Positions 29,224-36,151 of a stretch of 47,677 nucleotides of DNA are shown piece by piece; the first letter of the stretch is position 1, and the number at the start of each line of letters is the position of its first letter. The translations under genes and the position numbers were made by a program. The notes below the pieces were generated by a model. The model was not told the DNA's origin and did no database searches. It saw only the letters and a program-made list of their open reading frames with translations. The DNA lies in assembly GCA_947631865.1 (NCBI GenBank), contig CANRNF010000015.1:1-47677 (forward strand), given 5' to 3'. The DNA comes from an uncultured Oscillospiraceae bacterium. Its GTDB lineage: Bacteria > Bacillota > Clostridia > Oscillospirales > Oscillospiraceae.

Positions 29224-29856
29224 ATGGAGTTTCTTGACAAACTGAAAACCCATTTCACCCTGGAGGAGATCCCCGCGGGGGAATTCCATAAGCTTAAAAT
29301 AAAAGGCATGACGTTCACCATCCGCCAATATGAAGCGGCCGGGCTGGGCCATGTGTCATGGATGGACGCCGCCGGTCTCTTTGGCCTCATGAAAATGGAG
29401 ACCCTGATCATCGATCCAAAATGGAAAGATATGCCGCTGCTGTCCTATGACCGGATAAAGGCCATGGGCAAGGATACGCTGATCATCGAACTTTTTGACA
29501 CGCTGACCGGCCCCTGTTTTTTAAAACCGCTGGACGAAGTAAAGGCCCGTTACGCCTCGCTCCCGGACCATGATCTTGGTTCTCACTGGTATGATCCCAT
29601 CAAGCTGGAACAAAGCGCTTCCAAAAAGGGCAAGAAGGCTCTGTCGGCCGCCTTTGACGCTTTGGCGGACGAATATTTTGACGCTTACATCGCCTGCGCC
29701 GGACAGGCTGCATCCTGCACGCCTCAGGAGAAAGCCCAGAAGACCGGCGCCTATGTGGAGGGACTTTTGCTCCACGGAGGGCCCTGCACAGATGTTTTTA
29801 AAAAGGGATTGGGAGAGGAAAAGACCGCGGACGTGTTCCGAAGAGTCCTGTTTTGA
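29224..29856 (+). CDS. Uncharacterised 210-residue protein
   Basis: A soluble protein with no signal or membrane segment. It starts MEFLDKLKTHFTLEEIPAGE, has a beta-rich first half (MKMETLIIDPKWKDMPLLSYDRI, DTLIIELFDT) and a helical Cys-containing second half (DAYIACAGQAASCTPQEKA). The strand pattern ending PLLSYDRI recalls loosely the ferredoxin-dependent bilin reductase fold, but that is a weak impression and not an assignment. AAAGGA precedes the ATG. Codon use is more AT-rich at third positions than in the neighbouring ABC genes. It is monocistronic, next to an IS fragment. Confidence 0.75.
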   Translation: MEFLDKLKTHFTLEEIPAGEFHKLKIKGMTFTIRQYEAAGLGHVSWMDAAGLFGLMKMETLIIDPKWKDMPLLSYDRIKAMGKDTLIIELFDTLTGPCFLKPLDEVKARYASLPDHDLGSHWYDPIKLEQSASKKGKKALSAAFDALADEYFDAYIACAGQAASCTPQEKAQKTGAYVEGLLLHGGPCTDVFKKGLGEEKTADVFRRVLF

Positions 29857-29908
29857 CAGCTGTTCCTGGTCTTTTATTATATGCTCAAAGCCCCCTCGCT
29901 CTTGTACC

Positions 29909-30537
29909 GCCCCATAAAAAGTGGACAGAGAAAAGAAACGCCCCTGAGTAGGAAATAAGATTTAAGCGGAGTGGCGCAGCGAGAGCGGCGCCACTCCAGT
30001 CTTTAACTGGATGCGCTCATGGTTGTAGAAGTGGATGAAGCTGTCAATGCGTTCATTGGCCTCTCGGAAGGTTTTCGGCTTGTGCCTGTAAATGCACTCT
30101 GTTTTGAGGATGGAGAAGAAGTTTTCAGCCACAGCATTATCATAGCAGTTCCCGCGCCTTGACATAGACGGCGTTATGCCGTATTCTTGTGTCAGGTTAA
30201 AGTATGCTTGTGTGGTGTACTGAAATCCCTGGTCGCTGTGGAGGTGCAACTCCGCGGCGACCTTCTTTTTCTCCTTCTTCATCGCCAGCCGTATGGTGTC
30301 CAGGACAAGGTTCACAGTCTGTTGTGTCGCTGTTTTGTAGGCTACTATGCTGTTGTCATAGAGGTCCCGGATCATGGACAGGAACAGCACGCCCTGGCCG
30401 GTATGGATATATGAAATGTCTGTCACCCACTTGCTGTTGGGCCTGTCCGCATGGAACTGCCGGTTCAGAAGGTTTTCGTACTTGTGGACTTGCTGGCCCA
30501 TCTGTACCCACTTCCTGCGGCGGCGGATCTCAGACAG
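29909..30537 (-). mobile_element. IS3-family element, 3' fragment
   Basis: The element's outer end is at 29909, where GCCCCATAAAAAGTGGACAG matches the end of the second fragment at 36152 except for one base. The transposase reads leftwards and its 5' part is lost at 30537, where sequence passes into the flavin reductase gene. About 135 bp at its inner edge are repeated, inverted and almost identical, at 36405-36540. Confidence 0.88.
29962..30537 (-). pseudogene. IS3-family transposase OrfB, C-terminal two thirds
   Basis: rve/DDE integrase core missing its N-terminus. The first catalytic Asp is in KWVTDISYIHTGQG, the second in LHSDQGFQYTTQAY and the Glu in NCYDNAVAENFFSILKTE. The end QLKTGVAPLSLRHSA is intact. 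An internal ATG at 30501 leaves 179 residues, but the upstream HTH-21 region needed for activity is gone. The missing N-terminal part of the same type is present at 36249. Confidence 0.85.
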
Positions 30538-31255
30538 ACTCCAGGGACGCCTGGCGCATGGGCAGCAGCTCCGCCCGCATCCGCCTGTGGCGGTGAAACC
30601 AGAAGTTCTTGCTGTCCCGGTAGCCGTAATCCACGGGCAGGGGCGGGAAATCCCGGGCCTGAACGCCGTTGATGATGGCGTCGCTGTAGCGCTTCTTCAT
30701 CAGGATGCGGTCCACCCGCAGGATGAAATGGGCGCCGAACTGGGAGGTGATGCCGTTAAAGTCATGATAGGGCGGCTCATAGCCGTCCAGGATACCGGGC
30801 TTGTCATTCTCCGCCCCGTCCAATTCCCGCATCCATGTGCATTCCAGCACCTGGATGGCGTCGGTCAGCACCTCCGGGCGCTTCTCCCCCGTCTGCTCCT
30901 CGATCTGGCTCTTCTCCCGGCGGAAGGCGCACTTGGGCATCTTGTCTCCCGGTTTGTCGCCGGGCCAGCTGAGTTTGACGCACTCCTTGAAGGTCTTGGG
31001 GCCGTCGTCCACGAAGTTGATGGCGCACTTGCCGCTGCGCAGGATGTTCTGGGCGGTGTTGGAGGAGTTACGGCAGCACAGGAGCATGGCGTAGTAGTCC
31101 TTGCCCGCCACGTAATAGGGCGCGCAAAGGGAATAGGGCCCCAGGGAGGTGGAGCCGTCCTCACAGAGGGTGCTGATCACCACGGTGGGCATGGGGAAAA
31201 ACAGACTGGTCTGATAGAAGTTGTCTACGATACGCAGGTTTTCAAAGCTGGACAT
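30530..31255 (-). CDS. Flavin reductase-like (FMN-binding split barrel) protein
   Basis: The 241-residue product has the FMN-binding split-barrel pattern: SLFFPMPTVVISTLCEDGSTSLGPYSL near residue 17, AMLLCCRNSSNTAQNIL and ECVKLSW motifs, and ISQF-type SQFGAHFILRVDRILM near 190. Such proteins bind FMN and reduce flavins, or act as oxidoreductases in small-molecule metabolism; the substrate is unknown. Its last codons and stop (TGA at 30532-30530) lie in IS3-derived sequence, so the natural C-terminus has been replaced or trimmed by the insertion. AGGGGCC-type sequence before the ATG gives a poor ribosome site. It is divergent from the AIM24-family gene. Confidence 0.82.
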   Translation of the reverse strand: MSSFENLRIVDNFYQTSLFFPMPTVVISTLCEDGSTSLGPYSLCAPYYVAGKDYYAMLLCCRNSSNTAQNILRSGKCAINFVDDGPKTFKECVKLSWPGDKPGDKMPKCAFRREKSQIEEQTGEKRPEVLTDAIQVLECTWMRELDGAENDKPGILDGYEPPYHDFNGITSQFGAHFILRVDRILMKKRYSDAIINGVQARDFPPLPVDYGYRDSKNFWFHRHRRMRAELLPMRQASLESV

Positions 31256-31421
31256 AAGGGGCCTCCGTTCAAAATATTTTTTTGCAGCAGGCGGTATATC
31301 TCATCTCTTTCTAAACCCAATATAACACGCCCCGTTTGCCGCGGCAAGGCAAAACTATTCTCCTGCGCAAAGCGATATGGTGTAATTCGAGTCGTGATTC
31401 TGTCGATTCGAGACAAAGCGG

Positions 31422-31450
31422 TTGACAACCGGCGGGATTTTATTGATACT
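31422..31450 (+). promoter_or_regulatory. Promoter of the AIM24-family gene
   Basis: TTGACA (31422-31427), 17-bp spacer, GATACT (31445-31450). Upstream lies a direct repeat ATTCGAG (around 31387 and 31405) that could be a regulator site. The leader holds a perfect 8-bp stem ATAAAAGC/GCTTTTAT (31519-31538). Confidence 0.6.
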
Positions 31451-31578
31451 ATAGCTGGCGGTGGCCGGATACGGATATCACCGCGGGCGGCAAGAAAAGG
31501 GGGACTTTTCCGACGGACATAAAAGCTTCTGCTTTTATATATTAGAAATCATTGAAAGGTCATCAGGAGGAAATCATA

Positions 31579-32262
31579 ATGAAGTACGATATCTTAGGCA
31601 ACACCTTACCGGTGGTGGTCTGCACCCTGGCGGACGGAGAGAGCATGATCAACGAGGGCGGCTCCATGAGCTGGATGAGCCCCAATATGCACATGGAGAC
31701 CACCTCCAACGGCGGCGCGGGCAAGGCCATCGGCCGGATGTTCGCCGGCGAGCGGCTGTTCCAGAACATCTATACCGCCCAGGGCGGCCAGGGCATGATC
31801 GCCTTTGCCTCCAGCTTCCCCGGCTCCATCAAGCCCTTTGAGATCGCCCCGGGCAAAGAGATCATCTTCCAGAAGAGCGCGTTCCTGGCCGGCGAGGCCA
31901 CGGTACAGTTGTCTGTCCACTTCAACAAGAAACTGGGCGCGGGCCTCTTTGGCGGCGAGGGCTTCATCCTGCAGAAGGTGTCCGGCAGCGGCATCGCCTT
32001 CGCGGAGTTCGATGGCCACGTGGTGGAGTACGACCTGGCGGCCGGACAGCAGATCGTGGTGGATACCGGCCATCTGGCGGCCATGGACAGCACCTGCTCC
32101 ATGGACATCCAGACAGTGAAGGGCGTGAAAAACGTGCTTTTCGGCGGCGAGGGCCTGTTCCTCACCAGCATCACCGGCCCGGGCCGGGTGTGGCTGCAGA
32201 CCATGCCGCTGTCCAACGTGGCGGGCGCACTGCGCCGCTATCTGCCCACTGGCAACGGCTGA
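31579..32262 (+). CDS. AIM24/TIGR00266-family protein
   Basis: The 227-residue product has the triple repeat of a glycine-rich beta-prism domain typical of the AIM24 family: DGESMINEGGSMSWMSPNM, QGMIAFASSFPGSIKPFEI, KSAFLAGEATVQLSV and NVLFGGEGLFLTSITGPGRVWLQTM. The cellular role of bacterial members is not established. ATG 31579 is chosen because AGGAGGA lies just upstream; an earlier in-frame ATG at 31552 lacks this. A terminator follows before the peptide genes. Confidence 0.9.
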   Translation: MKYDILGNTLPVVVCTLADGESMINEGGSMSWMSPNMHMETTSNGGAGKAIGRMFAGERLFQNIYTAQGGQGMIAFASSFPGSIKPFEIAPGKEIIFQKSAFLAGEATVQLSVHFNKKLGAGLFGGEGFILQKVSGSGIAFAEFDGHVVEYDLAAGQQIVVDTGHLAAMDSTCSMDIQTVKGVKNVLFGGEGLFLTSITGPGRVWLQTMPLSNVAGALRRYLPTGNG

Positions 32263-32271
32263 ATATGACCG

Positions 32272-32298
32272 GGGGCGGGTAAATTTTCCCGCCCCTTT
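32272..32298 (+). terminator. Terminator after the AIM24-family gene
   Basis: GGGGCGGG (32272-32279) and CCCGCCCC (32288-32295) form a perfect stem followed by TTT. It separates this gene from the peptide operon, which has its own upstream element. Confidence 0.75.
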
Positions 32299-32299
32299 A

Positions 32300-32337
32300 G
32301 CCCTTTTGCCCTGCCAGAACGTATAAAGGGACAGAAA
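32300..32337 (+). promoter_or_regulatory. Conserved upstream element of the first peptide operon
   Basis: GCCCTTTTGC at 32300 and CGTATAAAGGGACAGAAA from 32320 recur with identical 20-bp offset at 35473/35493 upstream of another peptide gene. The CGTATA could be the -10 box of an ECF-like sigma factor. No sigma-A -35 box is placed properly. Confidence 0.55.
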
Positions 32338-32355
32338 ACAGAAAGGAGAACGGGT

Positions 32356-32574
32356 ATGGAAAGCAATAATAAGGGCTTTGAAGCCCTGGCGGACGAGGCC
32401 CTGGACAAGGTAGCGGGAGGCCAGGAAGAATATGAGGGCAGGATAAAGGGGACGGTGTCGCTGGGCGTTACGTTCTGCTTCGGCTGCGGTAAATTTCTCT
32501 CCGAAGATGAAATAGACTCGCATGACGGCCAGTACTACTGCTCCTTCTGCCACAAACAACTTATGTTTATGTAA
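32356..32574 (+). CDS. Double-glycine-leader Cys-rich peptide 1
   Basis: A 72-residue peptide. The leader, ending FEALADEALDKVAGG (residue 22), is of the bacteriocin/RiPP type, in which a hydrophobic-acidic helix precedes Gly-Gly. The core is zinc-ribbon-like, with CFGC and CSFC pairs 24 residues apart. It is the first of four tandem plus-strand paralogues. AAAGGAG lies before the ATG. No modifying enzyme other than the methyltransferase-STAS gene is nearby, so export, cleavage and modification are all inference. Confidence 0.85.
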   Translation: MESNNKGFEALADEALDKVAGGQEEYEGRIKGTVSLGVTFCFGCGKFLSEDEIDSHDGQYYCSFCHKQLMFM

Positions 32575-32585
32575 GGAGGACCGTC

Positions 32586-32771
32586 ATGAACAACAGCGAG
32601 AGCAAAAAGAGCTTTGAAGAGCTGTCGGACGAGGCGCTGGATAATGTGACCGGGGGAAAGTCGGTCATGTTGCTGGAATGCGCGTACTGCGGCTCGACCG
32701 ATAACAGGGTCGGTCCCGATGGCAAACCCTATTGCCGTAAACACTATATAGAAAAATTTGGGACATGGTGA
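32586..32771 (+). CDS. Double-glycine-leader Cys-rich peptide 2
   Basis: A 61-residue paralogue. The leader MNNSESKKSFEELSDEALDN ends VTGG. The short core has CAYCG and a later CRKH, so a CxxC...CxxH pattern suited to binding one metal ion. It lies 11 bp after peptide 1, with AAGGAGG before the ATG. Confidence 0.85.
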   Translation: MNNSESKKSFEELSDEALDNVTGGKSVMLLECAYCGSTDNRVGPDGKPYCRKHYIEKFGTW

Positions 32772-32776
32772 AGCCG

Positions 32777-33001
32777 ATGGAAAAGGACGAGAACAGGAAG
32801 GAGCTGCCCGACGAGGCTTTGGATGCCGTGACTGGCGGTGGGGTCGTCGGCGGTGGACGGACAGCAGGTTCATTTACAAAAAACAATTGCTTTTCCTGCC
32901 GCCACTATGAAAACTTTAAAACTGAATGTCCTTACGCAAGTCCGCTGATGGCCGCGTTAAAATTTGGCGATGCTTCGCAGTGCCCAAGCAAGGAGGTTTG
33001 A
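32777..33001 (+). CDS. Double-glycine-leader Cys-rich peptide 3
   Basis: A 74-residue paralogue. The leader MEKDENRKELPDEALDAV ends TGGG. The core belongs to the other core type of this locus (NNCFSC, then ECPY, then QCPSK), shared with the four distal peptides rather than with its immediate neighbours. ATG 32777 is chosen over 32765 because it matches the leader length of the paralogues and has GGTGAAG upstream; either start overlaps or abuts the end of peptide 2. Confidence 0.82.
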   Translation: MEKDENRKELPDEALDAVTGGGVVGGGRTAGSFTKNNCFSCRHYENFKTECPYASPLMAALKFGDASQCPSKEV

Positions 33002-33004
33002 CCT

Positions 33005-33202
33005 ATGAACAACAACGAGAACAAAAAGAGCAATGAGGAGCTGGCGGAAGAGGCGCTGGATAAGGTCGTGGGGGGCGCCAGTCTTGAACGCATAACGTTA
33101 GATGTACTTCGTACATGTAGTAGCTGCCGCGGCAGGTCAAGACAATCTGCCATTAACGAGAATAACGGCTGCTGCCCCTTGTGCGGGGCGCTGATATGGT
33201 GA
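33005..33202 (+). CDS. Double-glycine-leader Cys-rich peptide 4
   Basis: A 65-residue paralogue. The leader MNNNENKKSNEELAEEALDK ends VVGG and is almost a copy of that of peptide 2. The core has TCSSC and CCPLC pairs, again zinc-ribbon-like, and ends GALIW. GGAGG precedes it. The methyltransferase-STAS gene begins 10 bp after the stop, so all five are probably one transcript. Confidence 0.85.
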   Translation: MNNNENKKSNEELAEEALDKVVGGASLERITLDVLRTCSSCRGRSRQSAINENNGCCPLCGALIW

Positions 33203-33212
33203 GGATAACGGC

Positions 33213-34433
33213 GTGGATAACGAAAAGGAACTGCGGGAACGGACGAACCCGGTGTTCAACACCGCGAAGATGACCCTCACGCTGCTGAGCGCCGTGGGCA
33301 ACGAGGACTCCATCGCCTTTGAGAAGGCGCTGGGCCTCGGGCAGATGCCCCATGTGGACGCCAAGGGGGAGGAGTACGAGCTTTTAAAGCGCATCGGCGC
33401 CATCACCATCGAGCTGCGCTACGCCCTGGCCAACCGGCTCATCGAGCAGGCGGGGAACAAGAACGTGCTGGACCTGGCCTGCGGCTATACGCCCAAGGCC
33501 AAGTACCTGATAGATAGGGGCTTCAACTATGTGGGCGGAGACCTGCCCGCGGTGATCGAAGACATGGCCCGGGTGTCCAGGGAGCTGCTGGGGGGCAGGG
33601 CCGTCTTCCGGGCGGTGGACGTGACCAATGGCGCCAGCGTGGCGGCCGCGGCGGCGGATCTGCCGGAGGGGCCCGTCACCATCGACTGCGAGGGGCTGGT
33701 GGCCTATCTGGACAAAAACGAGATCACCGCCATGGTCAAAAACTTCGCCTCGGTGCTGGCCGCCCGGGGCGGCTGCTGGGTCACTACGGATTTTGAGAGC
33801 GACCACTACTTCCTCGCCATCATCCAGGCAGTCACCGGCGGCCAGGGGGAGAAATACCTGAAGCTGGTGAACTCTCAGGTGAACAAGAAGACTGCCGACG
33901 CGGACCACGCGCCGGTCTTTGCCAACGACGGGGAGAAGGTGGCCTTCCTGGAGAGCATGGGCCTTGCCGTGGAGCGGCGGCCCATCACCGGCGTGGCCAA
34001 TATGGGCCTGCGGACCCTCTACGCCCTCACGCCGGAGCAGCGGGAGGCTATTTCCGCCGCGTTGGAGAAGATCAACGTCTGGATCATGACGCCTGCCGCC
34101 CAGGGGACCAAGACCGCTGAGGCGGGGGCCAAAGGCCTCGCCATCGACCAGATCCAGGACGGGGACGGGCTCACCATGCGCCTGACCGGCCGGCTTGACT
34201 CCATCAGCGCGCCGGAGCTTTTGAACGCCTTTTGGGCGGTGCCCACCGGCGGCGCCGTGAAGGACATTACTCTGGACCTGAAAGACCTGGAATACACCTC
34301 CTCGGCGGGGCTGCGGGTCATGCTCATCATGTATAAGCAGATGGGCCAGGGCCACTTCCATGTCCTGCACGTGAATGACACCGTGAGCGGCATCCTGCGG
34401 GACACCGGCTTCGACCAGGTCTTTCTGGGCTGA
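33213..34433 (+). CDS. Class I methyltransferase fused to a STAS domain
   Basis: A 406-residue protein. Residues about 25-270 look like the leucine-carboxyl/O-methyltransferase (LCM, PPM1-type) branch of SAM enzymes: NVLDLACGYTPKAKYLIDRG and YVGGDLPAVIEDM (SAM pocket), VTIDCEGLVAYLDKNEI, and GGCWVTTDFESD. Residues about 310-406 form a STAS (anti-anti-sigma-like) domain, with LTMRLTGRLDSISAPEL and the phosphorylatable-Ser region LEYTSSAGLRVMLIMYKQM. The pairing is unusual. The start is GTG 33213, after GAGGAT. Its position 10 bp behind four leader peptides makes those peptides candidate substrates or partners; that is inference. Confidence 0.82.
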   Translation: MDNEKELRERTNPVFNTAKMTLTLLSAVGNEDSIAFEKALGLGQMPHVDAKGEEYELLKRIGAITIELRYALANRLIEQAGNKNVLDLACGYTPKAKYLIDRGFNYVGGDLPAVIEDMARVSRELLGGRAVFRAVDVTNGASVAAAAADLPEGPVTIDCEGLVAYLDKNEITAMVKNFASVLAARGGCWVTTDFESDHYFLAIIQAVTGGQGEKYLKLVNSQVNKKTADADHAPVFANDGEKVAFLESMGLAVERRPITGVANMGLRTLYALTPEQREAISAALEKINVWIMTPAAQGTKTAEAGAKGLAIDQIQDGDGLTMRLTGRLDSISAPELLNAFWAVPTGGAVKDITLDLKDLEYTSSAGLRVMLIMYKQMGQGHFHVLHVNDTVSGILRDTGFDQVFLG

Positions 34434-34483
34434 AGGACAGGGAAATGCTGGCGGCCCTGGAGCGGGTCATGGCCGACGCCTGC

Positions 34484-34598
34484 GCCGCCCGGCGGGAGTT
34501 CCCCGCCGGGCGGCTTGTCAGTCTGTCAAAGAACTCCCCTCTTTGGGGAGTTCTTTGACAGACTGGCGCGGCGGATAGCACATGTGCTATCCGCCGCG
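34484..34598. repeat. Three consecutive long hairpins
   Basis: Hairpin 1 is a 13-bp perfect stem (34484-34496 with 34502-34514, GCCGCCCGGCGGG arms). Hairpin 2 is a 21-bp perfect stem (34519-34539 with 34545-34565, loop TCTTT). Hairpin 3 is a 32-bp perfect palindrome (34567-34598) centred on GCACATGTGC and followed by TGTTTT. The set may terminate transcription of the methyltransferase-STAS gene but is far larger than needed; a REP- or MITE-like insertion is likely. A short frame starting ATG 34445 (MLAALERVMADACAARREF) runs into hairpin 2 and may be a gene remnant. Confidence 0.85.
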
Positions 34599-34672
34599 TG
34601 TTTTGCGTGGATTTATGCCCGCTCTGGTACATACTGCTGGTAGTGAGGATGCGGTACGGCCACCATTATATT

Positions 34673-34909
34673 TTAAGTATTATACTGCTTGCTTGGGCAA
34701 TCCGCTCCGTTTAGCTGCATAAAGGCGTCAACGGGGTCATTATAGGGACACGACGGTTCCCCTTGCTGTTCTTCGCGGTGGAAAGGCAAGGGACAAAATT
34801 TGCAATTGGTATTATAAAACATGTAATAAGGCTTCTGTGGTGCCCGATGTATCGTCCCGCCCGCGACGTCCTTCACGGTCTCGTCGGGCAGTCTCTTTTC
34901 GTCGTTCAT
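34673..34909 (-). CDS. Double-glycine-leader Cys-rich peptide 5
   Basis: A 78-residue peptide. The leader MNDEKRLPDETVKDVAGG is of the second type found here (EKRLxDETxxxVxGG). The core has TNCKFCPLP, then SCPYNDP and DCPSK. Its ATG overlaps the stop of peptide 6 (ATGA), so the two are translationally coupled. The near-identical leader of peptide 6 points to recent duplication. Confidence 0.83.
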   Translation of the reverse strand: MNDEKRLPDETVKDVAGGTIHRAPQKPYYMFYNTNCKFCPLPFHREEQQGEPSCPYNDPVDAFMQLNGADCPSKQYNT

Positions 34910-35178
34910 GGTCTAACCTCCTTATAGGGGCACACCATGTCCGGTCTGCCGCCGCTGACCGGCATACCGGCCTTGCGCATCTCCATGCGCATCCGGGCCT
35001 CGCTTTGCAGTCTGTCAAAGACGAGTCGCTGCTCAAAAGGACAGCCGCTGCGGCCCATGTAGTTCAGGAAGGGGCAGTCGCTGCAATTGTTCGCCACAAA
35101 TGAATCATACTCCGGGTCCTGACTCCCGCCCACGACGTCCTTCACGGTCTCGTCGGGCAGTCTCTTTTCGTCGGTCAC
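34906..35178 (-). CDS. Double-glycine-leader Cys-rich peptide 6
   Basis: A 90-residue peptide, start GTG 35178 with GGAGGAAAA upstream. An in-frame ATG further up would put the ribosome site inside the gene. The leader VTDEKRLPDETVKDVVGG is followed by a core with NNCSDCPF, GCPFEQ and VCPYKE. The spacer between the second and third Cys blocks is longer than in the others and is Met/Arg-rich. A possible minus-strand promoter lies upstream (TTGACT at 35272-35267 with a weak -10, GATAGT). Confidence 0.83.
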   Translation of the reverse strand: MTDEKRLPDETVKDVVGGSQDPEYDSFVANNCSDCPFLNYMGRSGCPFEQRLVFDRLQSEARMRMEMRKAGMPVSGGRPDMVCPYKEVRP

Positions 35179-35276
35179 TGTATTTTCCTCCTTCAACGTC
35201 ATTCCCCCGGCAGGGCATAACCACACCCGGCCACTTTAGTCTTACTATCATACAACCCAAGGCAATAGTCAATAGA

Positions 35277-35348
35277 TGTGTCCCGAATTGCAGAAAACAC
35301 GACCCGAATTGCGCCCGCGGCCACCGGATCGGCGCAAAAGGGGACACA
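35277..35348. repeat. 72-bp MITE-like element with inverted ends
   Basis: Bounded by TGTGTCCC (35277) and GGGGACACA (ending 35348). It contains a tandem CCCGAATTGC (35282 and 35303). No target duplication is evident. The rest of the gap 35179-35529 holds AT-rich promoter-like DNA before peptide 7. Confidence 0.4.
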
Positions 35349-35472
35349 GTAGGAGCATAACGCCCGTATCAGGACTTCGCTGGCTTATTTAAGCTGATGG
35401 GACCGTATTGCACCCTCTGCACTTCCCATGATATAATTATGGTTGTTCTATATCAATTATTGTCGGTATATG

Positions 35473-35510
35473 GCCCTTTTGCTCCCGTAAATCGTATAAA
35501 GAGACAGAAA
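35473..35510 (+). promoter_or_regulatory. Conserved upstream element of peptide 7
   Basis: GCCCTTTTGC at 35473 and CGTATAAAGAGACAGAAA from 35493 match the element at 32300 in both sequence and spacing. This suggests co-regulation of the two separate peptide transcripts. Confidence 0.55.
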
Positions 35511-35529
35511 TCATAAGGAGGCTTGACTT

Positions 35530-35772
35530 ATGAACGAGGAAAAGAGACTGGACGACGAGACTCTGGACGCAGTAGCCGGAGGGGGCGGCTTACCCCAACC
35601 CCTGGGGCCGGATGATATCAAATCATTTGTATCGGATTTCAGCCTGCATAACTGCCGGTGCTGCAGGAAGCAGTCCCCATCCCAATGCTATTATCAAAGC
35701 GCAGGGGCGGAAGGCGCTTTCTATGCCGGGGTGGACGCCTGGGCGACCTGCCCCGGGCTTGAGCGCAATTGA
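35530..35772 (+). CDS. Double-glycine-leader Cys-rich peptide 7
   Basis: An 80-residue peptide with leader MNEEKRLDDETLDAVAGGGG. The core has HNCRCCRKQ, QCYY and TCPG, the four-position Cys pattern shared with peptides 3, 5, 6 and 8. AAGGAGG precedes the ATG. The leader mixes traits of both leader types: EKRLDDET at the start and LDAVAGG at the end. Confidence 0.83.
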   Translation: MNEEKRLDDETLDAVAGGGGLPQPLGPDDIKSFVSDFSLHNCRCCRKQSPSQCYYQSAGAEGAFYAGVDAWATCPGLERN

Positions 35773-35872
35773 TGGGCGGCATTGCCCCGAGATGGCAGGA
35801 TGCGGTCCTGAAGTGCTGCCGCGGCGGGAAAAGTAGATATTTTTTAGGCAAGAAAAAAGGAGGGCTTGGCAT

Positions 35873-36124
35873 ATGATCGAGGAAAAGAGGCTGGACGACG
35901 AGACCGTGAAGGACGTGTTCGGCGGGTGGTCGAATGAAACAAACCTAGATTTTGAAGCATTTCAGAATTTTAATTGCACCGATTGCGACTCCGGGAAAAG
36001 AGGGAGCTGTTCCCTTGGTTGTGCCAATGGCCGACAGGTTGCTTTTTGTGAAGTAGGAAGAAAACCGGACGGGGTATGCCCCCATAAAAATGCCCTCCAA
36101 ATGCCACATAGGAAGCTAGTATAG
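35873..36124 (+). CDS. Double-glycine-leader Cys-rich peptide 8
   Basis: An 83-residue peptide with leader MIEEKRLDDETVKDVFGG. The core is the most Cys-rich of the set (FNCTDCDSGKRGSCSLGC, then FCEV and VCPHK). AAAGGAGG precedes the ATG. It ends 27 bp before the IS3 fragment, so sequence close to the stop could have been affected by the insertion. Confidence 0.82.
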   Translation: MIEEKRLDDETVKDVFGGWSNETNLDFEAFQNFNCTDCDSGKRGSCSLGCANGRQVAFCEVGRKPDGVCPHKNALQMPHRKLV

Positions 36125-36151
36125 ATATAAATCATGGCTTCGATCTGCAAT

